A stretch of 64,000 nucleotides of DNA, from NCBI RefSeq assembly GCF_954871325.1, contig NC_088776.1:52780569-52844568 (forward strand). The letters are read 5' to 3'. This DNA comes from Gordionus sp. m RMFG-2023 (taxonomy: Eukaryota > Nematomorpha > Gordioida > Chordodea > Parachordodidae). How positions within the stretch are numbered: the stretch's first letter is position 1; the number at the start of each line of letters is the position of its first letter. The position numbers were made by a program, and so were the translations under genes. Under the pieces are notes generated by a model. That model did not search any database. It saw only the letters and a list, made by a program, of their open reading frames with translations, and had not been told where the DNA came from. Shown piece by piece: positions 1 to 12,500 of the stretch.

Positions 1-1189
1 TAAACAGCTGTCGCAATTTCATCATTTCGCTCGATAATAAATTATACCTATTTTTGATTTAATTATATAAATTAAATTACGTACCGATAAATTCCGCATC
101 GCTTAAGCGATTCGCGCTTACTATAAATGCGGCCTAAGATAATTTGCTGAGCACGTTTTTTAAAATATCAGATCTGATTTTGCTGAAATTATATTACTAA
201 GCAGCTATCCTATAGAGATTTCGATGAATTTGTTCGTGAACTTGCATAATAATAATAATACGTAGATTGGTGATTCATTCGTTTAAATTTCTATCAATAA
301 AATTAGCTGGGGACATACGGTTTTATGTTTCCCATTATAAACAATCCTTAATATTTTATAGAAACTTTAAAGCTGTGTCCATTTTAAAATTTCGCAAATT
401 TTTATGAAATCATAGGTTAAAATATTTGATATTTATAAAATTTTCTAGAAATTATGTTTTGGGCACGTTCTTATTTTTATATTTTATAAAAGCTGATTTA
501 TTTATTTTCATTAAAATTTTCCAATTTAAATGTTTTGGAGATAGGTAAAAAAAAGAAGTAAAAAAATTATTATATGGGAAACCGACATTGTCACCAGCTG
601 ATTTTTATTCAACCGACGCTTCAAAATGCATTTTTATTAAGGAAATCATCTGTTTAGGTTATTGGCGATAATAAGGATTAATAATTTTTTTTTGCTTTTT
701 TACACCTATTGCATTAACATTCCACTTATATTAAACCCGTTTTTTTCAAGCTATGCTGTATTTAACGCTGCTTTATTTACAAAATCAAGCCAATAAATAA
801 GTATAATTTATAAATATGGAGCGAAACGATGAAACGTTATGATAAAATTTGAAAAATATATGTTGCTAGCGTTAAATACCGCACTGCTTCAACAAATCGC
901 CCTTACTATAAATGAGGCATCAGATACAACTTTCCTAACCTAATTCATATAAATATAATAGAGCTATGCCGATTCACAAATTTTTAACTGATCCGATATT
1001 TTTTAATGCTAGCTAGCAGCCCGGGTATTAAAAATATTTGTTATGCCCGACCCGGGAACGATTTGATTTTTTTTAGTTTACCATCTTAAAAACCAATTAA
1101 CTATTACGAATGATTACGTTTATTTTTTTTATTCTCAAAATTTTAATTATCTCATTGAAAAATATGAGCAATAGTTGAATGTAATATTT
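1..1189. other. AT-rich stretch, no gene seen
   Basis: I see no exon-like reading frame here. A segment at about 575-665 (core CAGCTGATTTTTATTC, then a variant of GACGCTTAAAAATGCATTTT) resembles one arm of the foldback element at 21,900-22,250, so a decayed copy of that family probably lies here. A short CCCGGG-containing patch at 1,018-1,070 resembles the patches at 21.5, 27.0, 33.8 and 45.3 kb. Confidence 0.5.
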
Positions 1190-1372
1190 GTTTAAACGGC
1201 TCAATTTTGATATTTTTTAAAACGACTGAATCAAGATTTTGGCCAAAATATTATTATCTAGGCCTCGAAATTTCGCCAATAGAAATCCAAACCTTTTTGC
1301 CATATGTGGAGTAGGAGTAGGATCTCCCTTCGACTAAAATCTTGTGTTAGTCTTTTTTGAATGTGACTCTTG
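1190..1372. repeat. Decayed hAT-type MITE copy (TAGTGTTGTTAAA family)
   Basis: The left part reads TTTAAACGGCTCAATTTTG, and the interior keeps AAGATTTTGGCCAAAATATT and the CCTCGA / AATAGA..CAAACC blocks of the better preserved copy at 35,736-35,957. The right part keeps a diverged version of the mirrored arm. The terminal bases and target duplication are no longer clear. Confidence 0.5.
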
Positions 1373-1785
1373 GATATTTTTTTAAATTCATTTTCTTGTT
1401 GCAGATAAATAATAACAAAATATGATATCAAATTTTTTGCTACCTCTAACCTTTTAAAATAATTGAAATTAAAAAAAATGATTACTAATAAAGTGAATTT
1501 TATGGTGCTTTTTTAAAAATTAATTAATTATTATAATTATGGTATAAAATCAAAAAAAAATTAATTATATGTTATTTAAAATCATAAAATAACCAAAAAA
1601 AACAATGGAAATATTGGATTGGGTTTTTTTTAAATATCAACCCTATCCTATACCTTTTTTAAATACGCTAATCGACCCCGATCTGATCTGATACTTAATA
1701 TCGCCGAAGCTCTAATTTTAACATTCCTATAAACGAATTTGCCATGCAACAATTATAACACTATGACAATCAATCCAGTAAAAAA

Positions 1786-2006
1786 ACGGGCTAATTGAAG
1801 TCAGCTGTTCGCAATTTTGATTGCGCTTTATAATATAAAATATGTATTGGATTTAAAAATTGAGCCTTTTTTTATGGTTTTGTTTAAAAATCTATTGTTT
1901 ATAAAACGTAAGAAAAAGGAAGGAAGGAAGGAATGAAAGTTTTATAGGGAATGTATTTTAAACAAATGTAGTCAAAATGACGAAAGCTGACTTCAATTAG
2001 TCCCGT
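1786..2006. mobile_element. Short inverted-repeat element (MITE), ~221 bp
   Basis: The ends are inverted repeats: the left end is ACGGGCTAATTGAAGTCAGC and the right end, read in reverse complement, is ACGGGACTAATTGAAGTCAG, about 20 matching bases with one gap. The interior is AT-rich and non-coding with a short AAGG run. I could not define a target duplication, so the superfamily is open. Confidence 0.55.
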
Positions 2007-5000
2007 ATTAAATTTCATATGCTATCATCAAATCAGTCAGACCTATAATATCTTATAATAATATTTCTCTTCGACTGAAACAATTTTCTCAAAATTTTTT
2101 ATAAGAATATTATATTCATCTTTGGGAAAGATTACTTATAAATTTGATAATGGTCTATCTAAAGAAATTGCCATTGCAACAGCTAATTTATTAAATTCCA
2201 TTCATTTATTTATAATTAGATGACCTGTCAGGTTTGACAGGTTATTAATAAAAATGATTAAATTTTCTTAAAAACCAATCGAAACCCTAACCTATTATAT
2301 CTCTCAAAGCCTTAAATAACCTTAAATCCCAACTTCATACTTCAATTACTTGTGTTATTTAATATATATTTTGTCCAATTAACAAATTTCCTTCATTTGA
2401 ACATTCCTTTGATTATCACAAATTCATGCGTTATATTTTTTTTTTAAATAAAAGCGATTAATCTTAAGTTTTTATAACCGGCCGGACACGGGGATATAAA
2501 TGGTTGTATAATAAACGCCCGCTTACCATACCTGGCAGCCCTTTTATTGATCATCTCTTTTTTATTATTCATATTTATCCGCAGATTGCTAGAACAAATA
2601 CTAGATTGGGTCGGAACTGACAATGCCGTTTTTCGATTGGATCCCGGTGGCTTATTGTAATTTATATGATATAAAATATACACATATTTGAAAAAAAAAT
2701 AAAAATCGAAGATCATAAGACCGCTGAACACCTGTCCCATTCCCCACTGCTGGACTTAAAAACGAGGCTTCATTTTTATATAGTTAAGTTCATAATCGAA
2801 CCGGCCCATGACCAGATCGAGGTTTATATCATAGATTTATTAATTAGCATAGACTGCTACTGTTTAAGTATTCACCATATCTGTTTGATTAAAATACTGA
2901 ATAAAACGCCATCTATTGTTTTTTTATAAATTTTTATAGGTATTTGTTTAATAAAAGCAAAAAAGGCATATTTATACAGGCCATTCTTAAATTGAAGATT
3001 ATATGTTATAAAACCTATTACAATTAATTTTTATTATCTTTAAAATTTATTAATCAACTGCTGAAATAAAATATGTTACATAAATAAAGTTATGAAATTT
3101 GAGAGTTTAAATGAAAAGAATTTTCGAAAAAGTTACATTTTTTAGTAATTTGAGCTAAGATCCGATTAATTTTTTAAAAAAATGTTTTATTTAGATAATT
3201 TCCTAATAAAAAAATTGCTATGAAAATAATTATCGGTAAAAATATTTTTCGGTAAAATAAATCCAGGTAAAAATTCCAATTTTTTGACCCGACAAATGAT
3301 ATGTAATGTAAAAATAAATGTTAAGGAAAATTATAGGAGACAGATTTGAGCATATTGAGAATTTTTTTAGAAGCCTCTCCTTCAAATGGAGGAGTTCCAG
3401 AGGATTTCCTGTAGGACTGCTTACTTTCTTCCTCATGATATAAAACAGAGCTATACCTTTAGGAGCCATATTATGCTAGCTATGGCTGGGGTGAAAAGAT
3501 AGCTCCTTATTATGACCACCTTCTACCATGAAACTAGGTCTGAGTTAAAGTTGGAAGGGAATAATATTCTTTACAGGAGACATAAAATATAAATTTTGGG
3601 AAAAGTAGCAATTAATTTTCCAAATAAAAATTGTGTCGAAGAATCAGCCATCCTTGATTTAAATTTAATTGATAAACCCCTGGATCATCCATTCTTTACG
3701 GAGATATCCTTTTATTATTGATCGATCCTTCGATTTTTTTAAAAAATAAAGGGATTCAAATTTTTTTAAAAATACTTCACAGTTCACATCGGAATTTTCA
3801 AAATTTTAATTTTCCTGCATTTTTATTATTATTAACTTTTTTGCAATCTAAATCCACCAGACAAAACATTCTCACATTTAGAGCGATTCAAAGAAAAGGG
3901 AAATGCTTTATTAAAACTAGAATATAAAAGAATTGGGATCGAGATCATATTTTATTTTGGAAGATTGGAATCTGGGTTCGATATTCGATAATATGAACTT
4001 CCCCTAGACCACATCCATGCAACACTAACCACTAAGTCACCTTACAGCCATATCCCATATCTAGTTTCGATGAAATTTCGAAAAACTATTATGATAAACA
4101 AACTCCTACGGTAACATATTAGGAGGACACGGAGTGGTTCATCCCCAAACCTTCGAGAGCCCCCAAATTTAAATTTCGAAGTTTTTGGTAATGAAAATTA
4201 AATTTTATGATAAAAATTAATCACAAATGTATCGACTTTTCAATGCCGATAACAAAAAAAAAGGTGAAGCGACTAGACTGTTACACAAATGTTAGAAATA
4301 TCGCGTACTTTAAAATATCAGAAAAACGTGACACTTCATCGCGATTTTTTGAAAATTTTTAGATTTAGCCTGTACATACTTTATCTTCATTACTTTTGAA
4401 TCATGATGAGAGTTAAGGCTCAAACCTCAGCATACATTCCAGACTGTTGTATAATCAATTCCATCGTGTTATGCACAACTATTAATTGCTTGCCAATCAC
4501 ATTCTTTTTCCATCATAGGTCATCCCAGATGCATTGCGCAGATGTTAATCCATTCTTACTTGATAGTAAATAACACATGAAATTTATCATTTAATATAGA
4601 TTGCAAACAGACGTTCCTTCATTGGAATATAAAATAGATAAATATTATTTATGTGATATATTAAACATTATCGGATAGTTTAACTAACATCACAAATTTT
4701 ATAAACTCAAATTTAAAAGGTATTTGTTGAAATTATAACCCATATATATTTTTTATTTTTAAGCATTTTAAATGCTGTACACGAAGGTAGGTACTAGGTG
4801 CTATCCTAAAATCTCGCTTAAACATAATATATTTAAAAATATCTGAATATATGATGATAAACGTGTATCTTAATCGGTCAAATGCGACGGACATCATCCT
4901 CTACGTTGTAAATTTTAACCTGCCAACGCCAGGGTTATAAAATCGATCAATTTACCCTACTCAAACTCATCGTGTGGAGTATCATCGGCGCAAAGGTCTC

Positions 5001-5395
5001 GAGATGGCTTGTCACTTGATTTCGCCCGTATAGATATATTCACGAAAGCTCATTTTCAATACTTTGAAAATAAAAAAAATAAAACATACAATTTTAAATA
5101 AAAAAAATCATGTAAAAATTGGATCAATATTAGGTACCCTATTTTGGGTAGGTTTTTTTTGAGTGCTAAGCTGTCTATGTTAACAAATAAGTCTACCATC
5201 TGTCCGATCTGGACAGAACCTATAAACATTTCGCCAGGGACCAAAAATCAAGTTGTTAAAAGCGGGAAATAATTGGATAATTTAAATTATGAATTGATAG
5301 GTGTGCTTAGTATATATTTTTTTTCTTAAAATAAGTATTGTTTTAAATAGAGAAGGAATGTAGAAAATCTCATAATTAGTCCTGATTACAAAACT
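2007..5395. other. Mostly non-coding; a few GC-richer islets
   Basis: This stretch lies upstream of the first recognised exon of the RING gene. Two islets stand out from the AT background: 2,470-2,660 and 4,880-5,040. At 2,583 a strong acceptor-like sequence (TTTATCCGCAG) precedes a short open stretch. At 4,935 there is a TATAAAAT motif about 30 bases before a GC-richer segment. Neither is enough to call an exon or promoter. Open frames here are short and resemble no family I know. Confidence 0.4.
3955..4075 (-). repeat. Possible tRNA-derived SINE fragment
   Basis: On the minus strand GGTGACTTAGTGGTTAGTG looks like a tRNA D-arm / RNA polymerase III A box. About 45 bases later comes ATCGAACCC, a weak B-box-like block. 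No second copy was found in the window. An old tRNA pseudogene is an equally good reading. Confidence 0.35.
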
Positions 5396-6370
5396 TTTCC
5401 TTCCTCTCTCTTCTCTTCTCTTCTTTCTCTCCTCTTCTCTTCTCTTCTTTCTCTTCTCTTCTCTTCTCTTCTCTTCTCTTCTCTTCTCTTCTCTTCTCTT
5501 CTCTTCTCTTCTCTTCTCTTCTCTTCTTCTTCCTCTTCTCTTCTTCTTCTCTTCTCTTCTCTTCTCTTCTTCTTCTCTTCTCTTCTCTTCTCTTCTCTTC
5601 TCTTCTCTTCTCTTCTCTTCTCTTCTCTTCTCTTCTCTTCTCTTCTCTTCTCTTCTCTTCTCTTCTCTTCTCTTCTTCTTCTTCTTCTTCTTCTCTTCTC
5701 TTCTCTTCTCTTCTCTTCTCTTCTCTTCTCTTCTCTTCTCTTCTCTTCTCCTTCCTTCCTTCCCTTCCCTTCCTTCCTTCCTTCCTTCCCTTCCTTCCTT
5801 CCTTCCCTTCCTTCCTTCCTTCCTTCCTTCCCTTCCTTCCTTCCCTTCCTTCCCTTCCCTTCCTTCCTTCCTTCCCTTCCTTCCTTCCTTCCTTCCCTTC
5901 CTTCCTTCCCTTCCTTCCCTTCCTTCCCTTCCCTTCCTTCCCTTCCCTTCCTTCCCTTCCTTCCCTTCCTTCCTTCCTTCCTTCCTTCCTTCCTTCCCTT
6001 CCCTTCCTTCCCTTCCTTCCCTTCCTTCCTTCCTTCCTTCCTTCCCTTCCCTTCCTTCCCTTCCCTTCCTTCCTTCCTTCCCTTCCTTCCCTTCCCTTCC
6101 TTCCCTTCCCTTCCCTTCCCTTCCTTCCTTCCCTTCCCTTCCCTTCCTTCCTTCCCTTCCCTTCCCTTCCCTTCCTTCCTTCCCTTCCTTCCCTTCCCTT
6201 CCCTTCCCTTCCCTTCCCTTCCCTTCTCTTCTCTTCTCTTCTCTTCCCTTCCCTTCCCTTCCCTTCCCTTCCTTCCCTTCCCTTCCCTTCCCTTCCTTCC
6301 TTCCTTCCTTCCTTCCTTCCTTCCTTCCTTCCTTCCTTCCTTCCTTCCTTCCTTCCTTCTTTCCTTACCT
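5396..6370. repeat. Pyrimidine-only satellite (TTCTC / TTCCC / TTCC)
   Basis: About 975 bases consist almost wholly of C and T on the plus strand. The first ~350 bases are mainly the 5-mer TTCTC with TTC interruptions. The middle ~470 bases mix TTCC and TTCCC with a brief return to TTCTC near 6,225. The last ~65 bases are pure TTCC. The tract ends about 160 bases before the acceptor of the RING-gene exon at 6,531, so it lies in that gene's upstream intron. The long open frame on its minus strand (Arg/Glu/Lys/Gly only) is a by-product of the repeat. Confidence 0.95.
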
Positions 6371-6530
6371 TTTTTTTATGAAGCAACTTTTATTTTCGAT
6401 ATAAAACCATACAATAAAATACGACAAAGACGTTTATTTTCAGGAATTATTTTCCCCATATAAACTACTGTTCATATTAATACTCCAACCTTCGATTTGT
6501 AATACTTCATGGTTTTATTTCCCGTTACAG

Positions 6531-9500
6531 AACCTACATAGAATACGACTCCAACGACCCTAATAGACAAACTAGAGGAGGGACAAACTCTATATTCGGC
6601 AATGTTAGGGACTACGCCTGGGGCCCCGGCGCTTTAGAGAATATAATGGAGCAGCTGTTCAATCAGATAGAGGGACAGGGTATTCCCCCGGCCAGCAAGG
6701 ATATAATAACTAACCTGCCCAATGTTGTCATAGACGAAAATGATTTAAGTTAGTAAAATGTTTTGTTTTCAGTCTCCTTTCGTTTTCTTCAAATATTTTG
6801 ATAAAATTTAAGCGTTTAGGAAAATAAAAATAGGATGTTTTTTTGAAAAAAATATATTAAGATGAAAACCTAATCCGAGATATATCTGTTTGACTCTGGC
6901 TAATTTTGGTCAGATTGAGTTTAGGTCATTTGAGATTGTCATGATATGAATATTTCCACAAAACAACGCTTATATATATGTAAAATATGAGGTTATATAA
7001 CGTTAAATGAAATGCTATTTCCTAACTCTTCATATCATGACAAGTCCCCCCTCACTAAAACTAGGAACCATCCTCCAGGTTCCCGAACGTAACAAACTCC
7101 GCCCTTCAATTTCAACCCATTTTATGTCGCCAACATCGACTAGGGTCTCCGACCCTAAATCGTTTGTTGGTGTAGAAACTATTAGCGTTGACAACTCTTA
7201 TTTGGTCAAGGTCATTCACTGGTATTTTCTCCAAATTCGCGATATTTCTCCTGTCTACACGCTTCCCATTATTTACCAGTGGTTCTTTTAAAGTTGGCTC
7301 ACGTATTCCTACTCTTGCAGTCAGTCTCTCATTTAGCCACCAACTGGACTGGATATGACGGCCAACAATCGCTGATTTCCTTCCAAATACATGGACGTTC
7401 TAAAGTTCATCACAGATACTCCTAGTTCCGATACAAAGGGGATGTAGGGTAAGGTATTGTTTTATATCAGAGTAGATTTCCTCAATATTTCTAGGGAAAT
7501 AAGCGATCGTTGGCCGTCAGATTCAGTCCAGCTGGTGGAATCTTCAAGTAGGAGTCCGACTACGATAGGGAATATGGGAGTCAATTTAAAAGAAGGCAAG
7601 CCATCGGTGAATAATGGGACGCATGTAGAGACAGGAGAAATGAACGAACCAAATAAGAGAGATGGAGACAGAGCGATAGTTTCTGCACCAGCAAACGGTT
7701 TAGTATCATAGGTCCCCGAAGAGGAGATAGATGTTGGCGACGGTTGTGGATTGGAACTGACGGAGGCGGAGTTTTATGAGTTACTCGGATCTTGGAGGAT
7801 GGTTCCTGTTTTATTAGGGGGGAGGACTTGCCATGAAAGAGTTAGGAAGTAGCATTTTATTAATGTTATACAACATCGTGTTTTTTTGAATGCTCTAGTA
7901 TGATAGTGTTAATTGAATAGTGGCAAGGATTGGCGTCCGCGAGAATATTCGCAATTATATAAGCGTCTTTTTGTGGCAATATTATTAATAAACACATTCT
8001 ATTTAAATTAATTAATGATTTTAAGTATTGTTTATTATTTTTAGTATTTACCAATATTATTAATTAATTAATATTTATTTGCCAAAAAATATAATATATA
8101 AACCGCGTTAAAAAATGTAATTTTTAGAATAGTCCCAAATCAACAAACTCTTTAAGCATCCCACTAATCCTTTTTATATTTTTATTTATAAATCTTTTTA
8201 AAGTTTTTTTTTAAATATCATCTTTGTCTTCATCTTATAATTTATTATGTGTTGTTAATCAAATTAAATAAAAGGTAAAAAAAGGGATCTTATAATGAAT
8301 ATATATACAACAAAAGAGATAGTAGTAAAATTGTTATAGGGCTAAATCAAGTTTCTAACATACTACTGTATTTATTTTTTTCAGTTTATCCCGATCTTTA
8401 AGGTGCCGCTGAAATCACAATTGTTTTACTATTTAATAAATTATATTTCTTATTTAAAAATCTAATCATAATTATATTAAATTGGTTATAACTTTTTTTT
8501 ATTCTAGATATGTTGTTACTTATTTTTGTTTATTTTTTTTAATAATTAATTTATTTTATAAATTCTTTTTCGCTAGATGACCTATTAGACGAAATAGATC
8601 ATTTGATAATAAAATAAATTTATTTTATTATTTAAAAAAAAATATATAATAAATAATTGTCTGGCAATCAGTGATATGAATAAAGAGCTAAGTTTTATTT
8701 ACCTAGTATCGGCGCATGCTTGGTTAATCATGCGTTACTAATTTCTATACAGCTAAAATAGAATATTAGGTTAACTCGCTGAAGGAAATTATAGTGAGAC
8801 TTATTAAATGTAACTAGGAATGCTTACTTATCCATTTAGAATGTATTATGTATAAAGTGCTAGTGTTATTATTATTTTACTATATATAACTTTATTTTAA
8901 AAAAAATTCAGAACAAGAATTGCAATGTTCTATATGCATGGAATATTTTAAGATCAAGGAGAAGGTGAAAGCTCTTCCCTGCGAACATTATTTCCATAAC
9001 GACTGCATTGTACCCTGGCTATCTCTAGTAATTTTAATAAATTTTTAAAAAAATATTTTTTAATTTTGTGTGACATTGCCTGATTCTTTAATAAGGTTCG
9101 AATTCTAAATACACATCTGGTCGATATTGAGTTATGGTCAAACGCATATTCCTAACACCCTCCCCCTCAAAGAGATGTTTCTAATCTCATGTCAGATGAC
9201 ACAGTGTTTCTTAGAATCTTTATCCATTTAAAAATATAATATTTAAATATACCAATTATAATACACAACTGAATTACTCCCCTCTATTTTCCGCGTAGCA
9301 TGGTACCTGCCCCATATGCCGAAAGCCGGTAGAACCTACTACTCAACCTGTTTCAAATAATCTGAACCACCAACACCCGCACGAAGTACCCACGGCATAT
9401 CCCACAGTACCCATAACGAATCCACCTACTCCTCACACAGTCAATCCTAATTATGGCATAATCAGAAATGTGATCCAAAAGTATCCTTCTAGTTTATTAA

Positions 9501-12500
9501 TGTGCCGTGAAACTAGGAATATTCTATAATATTTATTGTATTGTATATATTGCCAATTGAATCTTAATATAATATTACATCTACGTTAAATTTTGTCCAA
9601 AATTATATATTTTTTGTTCCAACGTTTTAAAAACTTTTGCAAATCTTTAAATTTAAACGAAATCGTATGTTTTTAGAAATTTGTGCTGTACATGTTTTTA
9701 TTTTTTGATTTTAAAAAATATAATTTTTTGAATATTAGTTCTTCAAGCTTTGGGCATATCCCAAGGGCATTCTATAAAATTTAGTATATGAATTAAGCTC
9801 TAACTCAAATAAATCAGGAGTTATGAGCTTTCAAAATTCAATTCATAAGCCATCTCGGTTCTAATAATTTAAAATTAATTTTTTAATATTGGTCAAAATC
9901 TATTAATTATATCATCATGTTCTAGCCCTGTTTTAATAAAATATCAAAATATTTGTAGATGTAATTCCGTAAAACCAAAAATGATTAATTTTGAGCTACC
10001 CCAAATTTGGGAGAAAAACTTACCTGATTATTTTATTTATCAATATATTAAAATTTTAAAATAAGAACTAGAACGGATAAAATAAAATAAAATTTAGATA
10101 CTACTTCCATTTTTCATAATTTTGGGAATAAAAAAACTAAATATAGAGGGCGCTAGTTATTAAATGTAAATGAAAATTTTTATATAAAAATAAGCACTTT
10201 TGTTCAAATATATTATAATAATTATTAGAGATTTACTCATACTAGATTTTGAAGGCCAAAATCAGATATTAATATCGGCGGATTATCGATCCTCAATCAC
10301 TAATTTAATTTTGTTCGTTATACATATTTAATATATTCTAATTTTTCAACCATAAGGTCTGAAATCGATCTGGATTCGTGGACTTCTTCGAATGAAAATT
10401 TGCATGATGATTATATATTATTGTGAGGACCTATGCAATAATTCCTCAAGTTCTAACTTAATTAGTTTCCACCAAATTTTTTTTTAATATAAATTTATAT
10501 TGATATTTAATAAACTCATATACAAATTTTTTAAAATAAATTTAACCTTTACTTTTTCCGGAAATGTAAAAACACCTAAGATAAGAAAAGGATTCCCAAA
10601 TATAAGGCCTCTATCATTTATATTTTTTGAGTAATCTTTATTTTTTTATCGATTTTTTCCAAATTAGGAAGGGCCCTATTTATTAAACTCCCGCCATATC
10701 TCCAGAACTAATTAAGAAATTAAATTGCATGTCCTCACAACATATAATATCGTCATGAAAAGTTTCATTCGATTTGAGAGAGGTCTACAAAGACGCTTTT
10801 TGGATTGAGTTTTTATGGAGACGCATAACCATAGCATAAGTCATTTAAAATTTACTATTATCAAATTAATTAACCTACTATATTATGCTTATTCAGCTAT
10901 ATATTCATACATAAATAAAAAATTGATAAATCATTTATTTATATAGTAAAATCGTTTGTAATATATTTTTTATTCTAAAAGTTTTTCTCCTGTAGAAATT
11001 AGTATCCCATCTCTATTCATAGTCAATGTAAAGTAAATTGTTACAATTTTTTTTTAAAATTATTTATTTAGTTTTAAAATCATAAACATTATTATAAATA
11101 ATATAAATTATGTATTTTATTTATTTCTAATTAGCATATTTTTAATTATTTAAAGTTCTTTTTTAAAAAAAATTTATCACCTGAATTTTATAAATAGGCT
11201 CTTAAGCTTAATTGTATTTTTTTGAATATTACAATATTAAATACCAATGCTAATAAAAAGATTTAAATTAAGACATTTTATCAAATGGGAAAATATAATA
11301 ATAACGGCCGATAACCGATATTGTATCGATAAAAATATCTGTACATCCAAAATTATTATGTAATCTTTTATATCAGAGCCTGTCGAATTATAACGAACAT
11401 TAATAGTAAATTATTCCTTTTGTTCGATGGCGAATAAAGTATTATTCGAATAATTATTAGCATGTTTTTTGATGGAATTTAATCTGTCTTTTCTATTGAT
11501 AACCTATAAATCTAATAATGTAATTAGGAGGGATAGGTTCTAAATCTCTAAAAATGGGGAATCTCGCTTATATCACCTAGAAAATGTTGTAAGTAAATTT
11601 GAAATTTATATTAATAGATGCTAGGAAAGTAAACACTTGTATTTAAATTGAGTTTTTAAAAAAATTACTAAAAATAGAGGAAATATTATTGCGTTTTAAA
11701 ATTTTCTAGGAGATATAGGCGATTCCCAAGTTTTAGCGATATAGAACAGGGACCAATTAAAATGGGTATACATTAACTGTCTATGAAAGACTGTCAAAAT
11801 AAATCTCATTTCGTAAAAGAAGACACAATAAGAAAACCTATTTGCCCTTTTGGTTTGGCATAAAAATCAAATTGATAAGCATGCAAATTTATGGCGATTA
11901 ACCTGATCACGTGGTCTTTAGATTGTTATAGAAAATTATTAGATGTACAATTTTAAGGAATCTCTCAATATATTTTCCTATAAATTGTTTTATATAATAT
12001 ATATAAAAAACGAATTATTAGAATACAAATAGTAAATTTTATTATTCGTTTTTTTGAACAGTACAAGTGTACACCCTATATATTTGTTACAGCTACGTTT
12101 GGACTTTATTATTGTTAAAAATATTTAACATTAATGACGTTTATAATTTATCTTTTAAAAATCTTATATTTCGAGCTCCTTTCATTTTTTTACATCCAAT
12201 ATATAAAATTTATATTTTAAAAATCTGAGCCTAAAACAGTCTTAAAAATGTTATTTAAGATTCATAAAGCAAATTATGTTTGTTTTATCAATTCAATCTC
12301 TCCTGATGATTGAGGGGAGGAGGACCTTAAACCTGGATCGGGCTTAAAATGCTTATCTCTGTATGTCTTTTCTATATTTAACCATATTTAAAATTGTATA
12401 TTAAAATTATACGTACACTAAAAAATAATATTTAACAAGATAACTTCCTCTGTATTAAGTATTTTTATTCTCATAATAAAACTAAATATTTTTTTTTCAT

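Noticed and set aside
5376-6386. 336-residue minus-strand open frame of Arg, Glu, Lys and Gly
   Set aside because: It is the translation of the pyrimidine-only satellite; any such repeat stays open in this frame. No unique protein sequence.
7007-7711. Two open frames of 94 and 84 residues as separate genes
   Set aside because: They fall in the two inverted arms of one foldback element. They are read from non-equivalent strands of the same sequence and show no domain.
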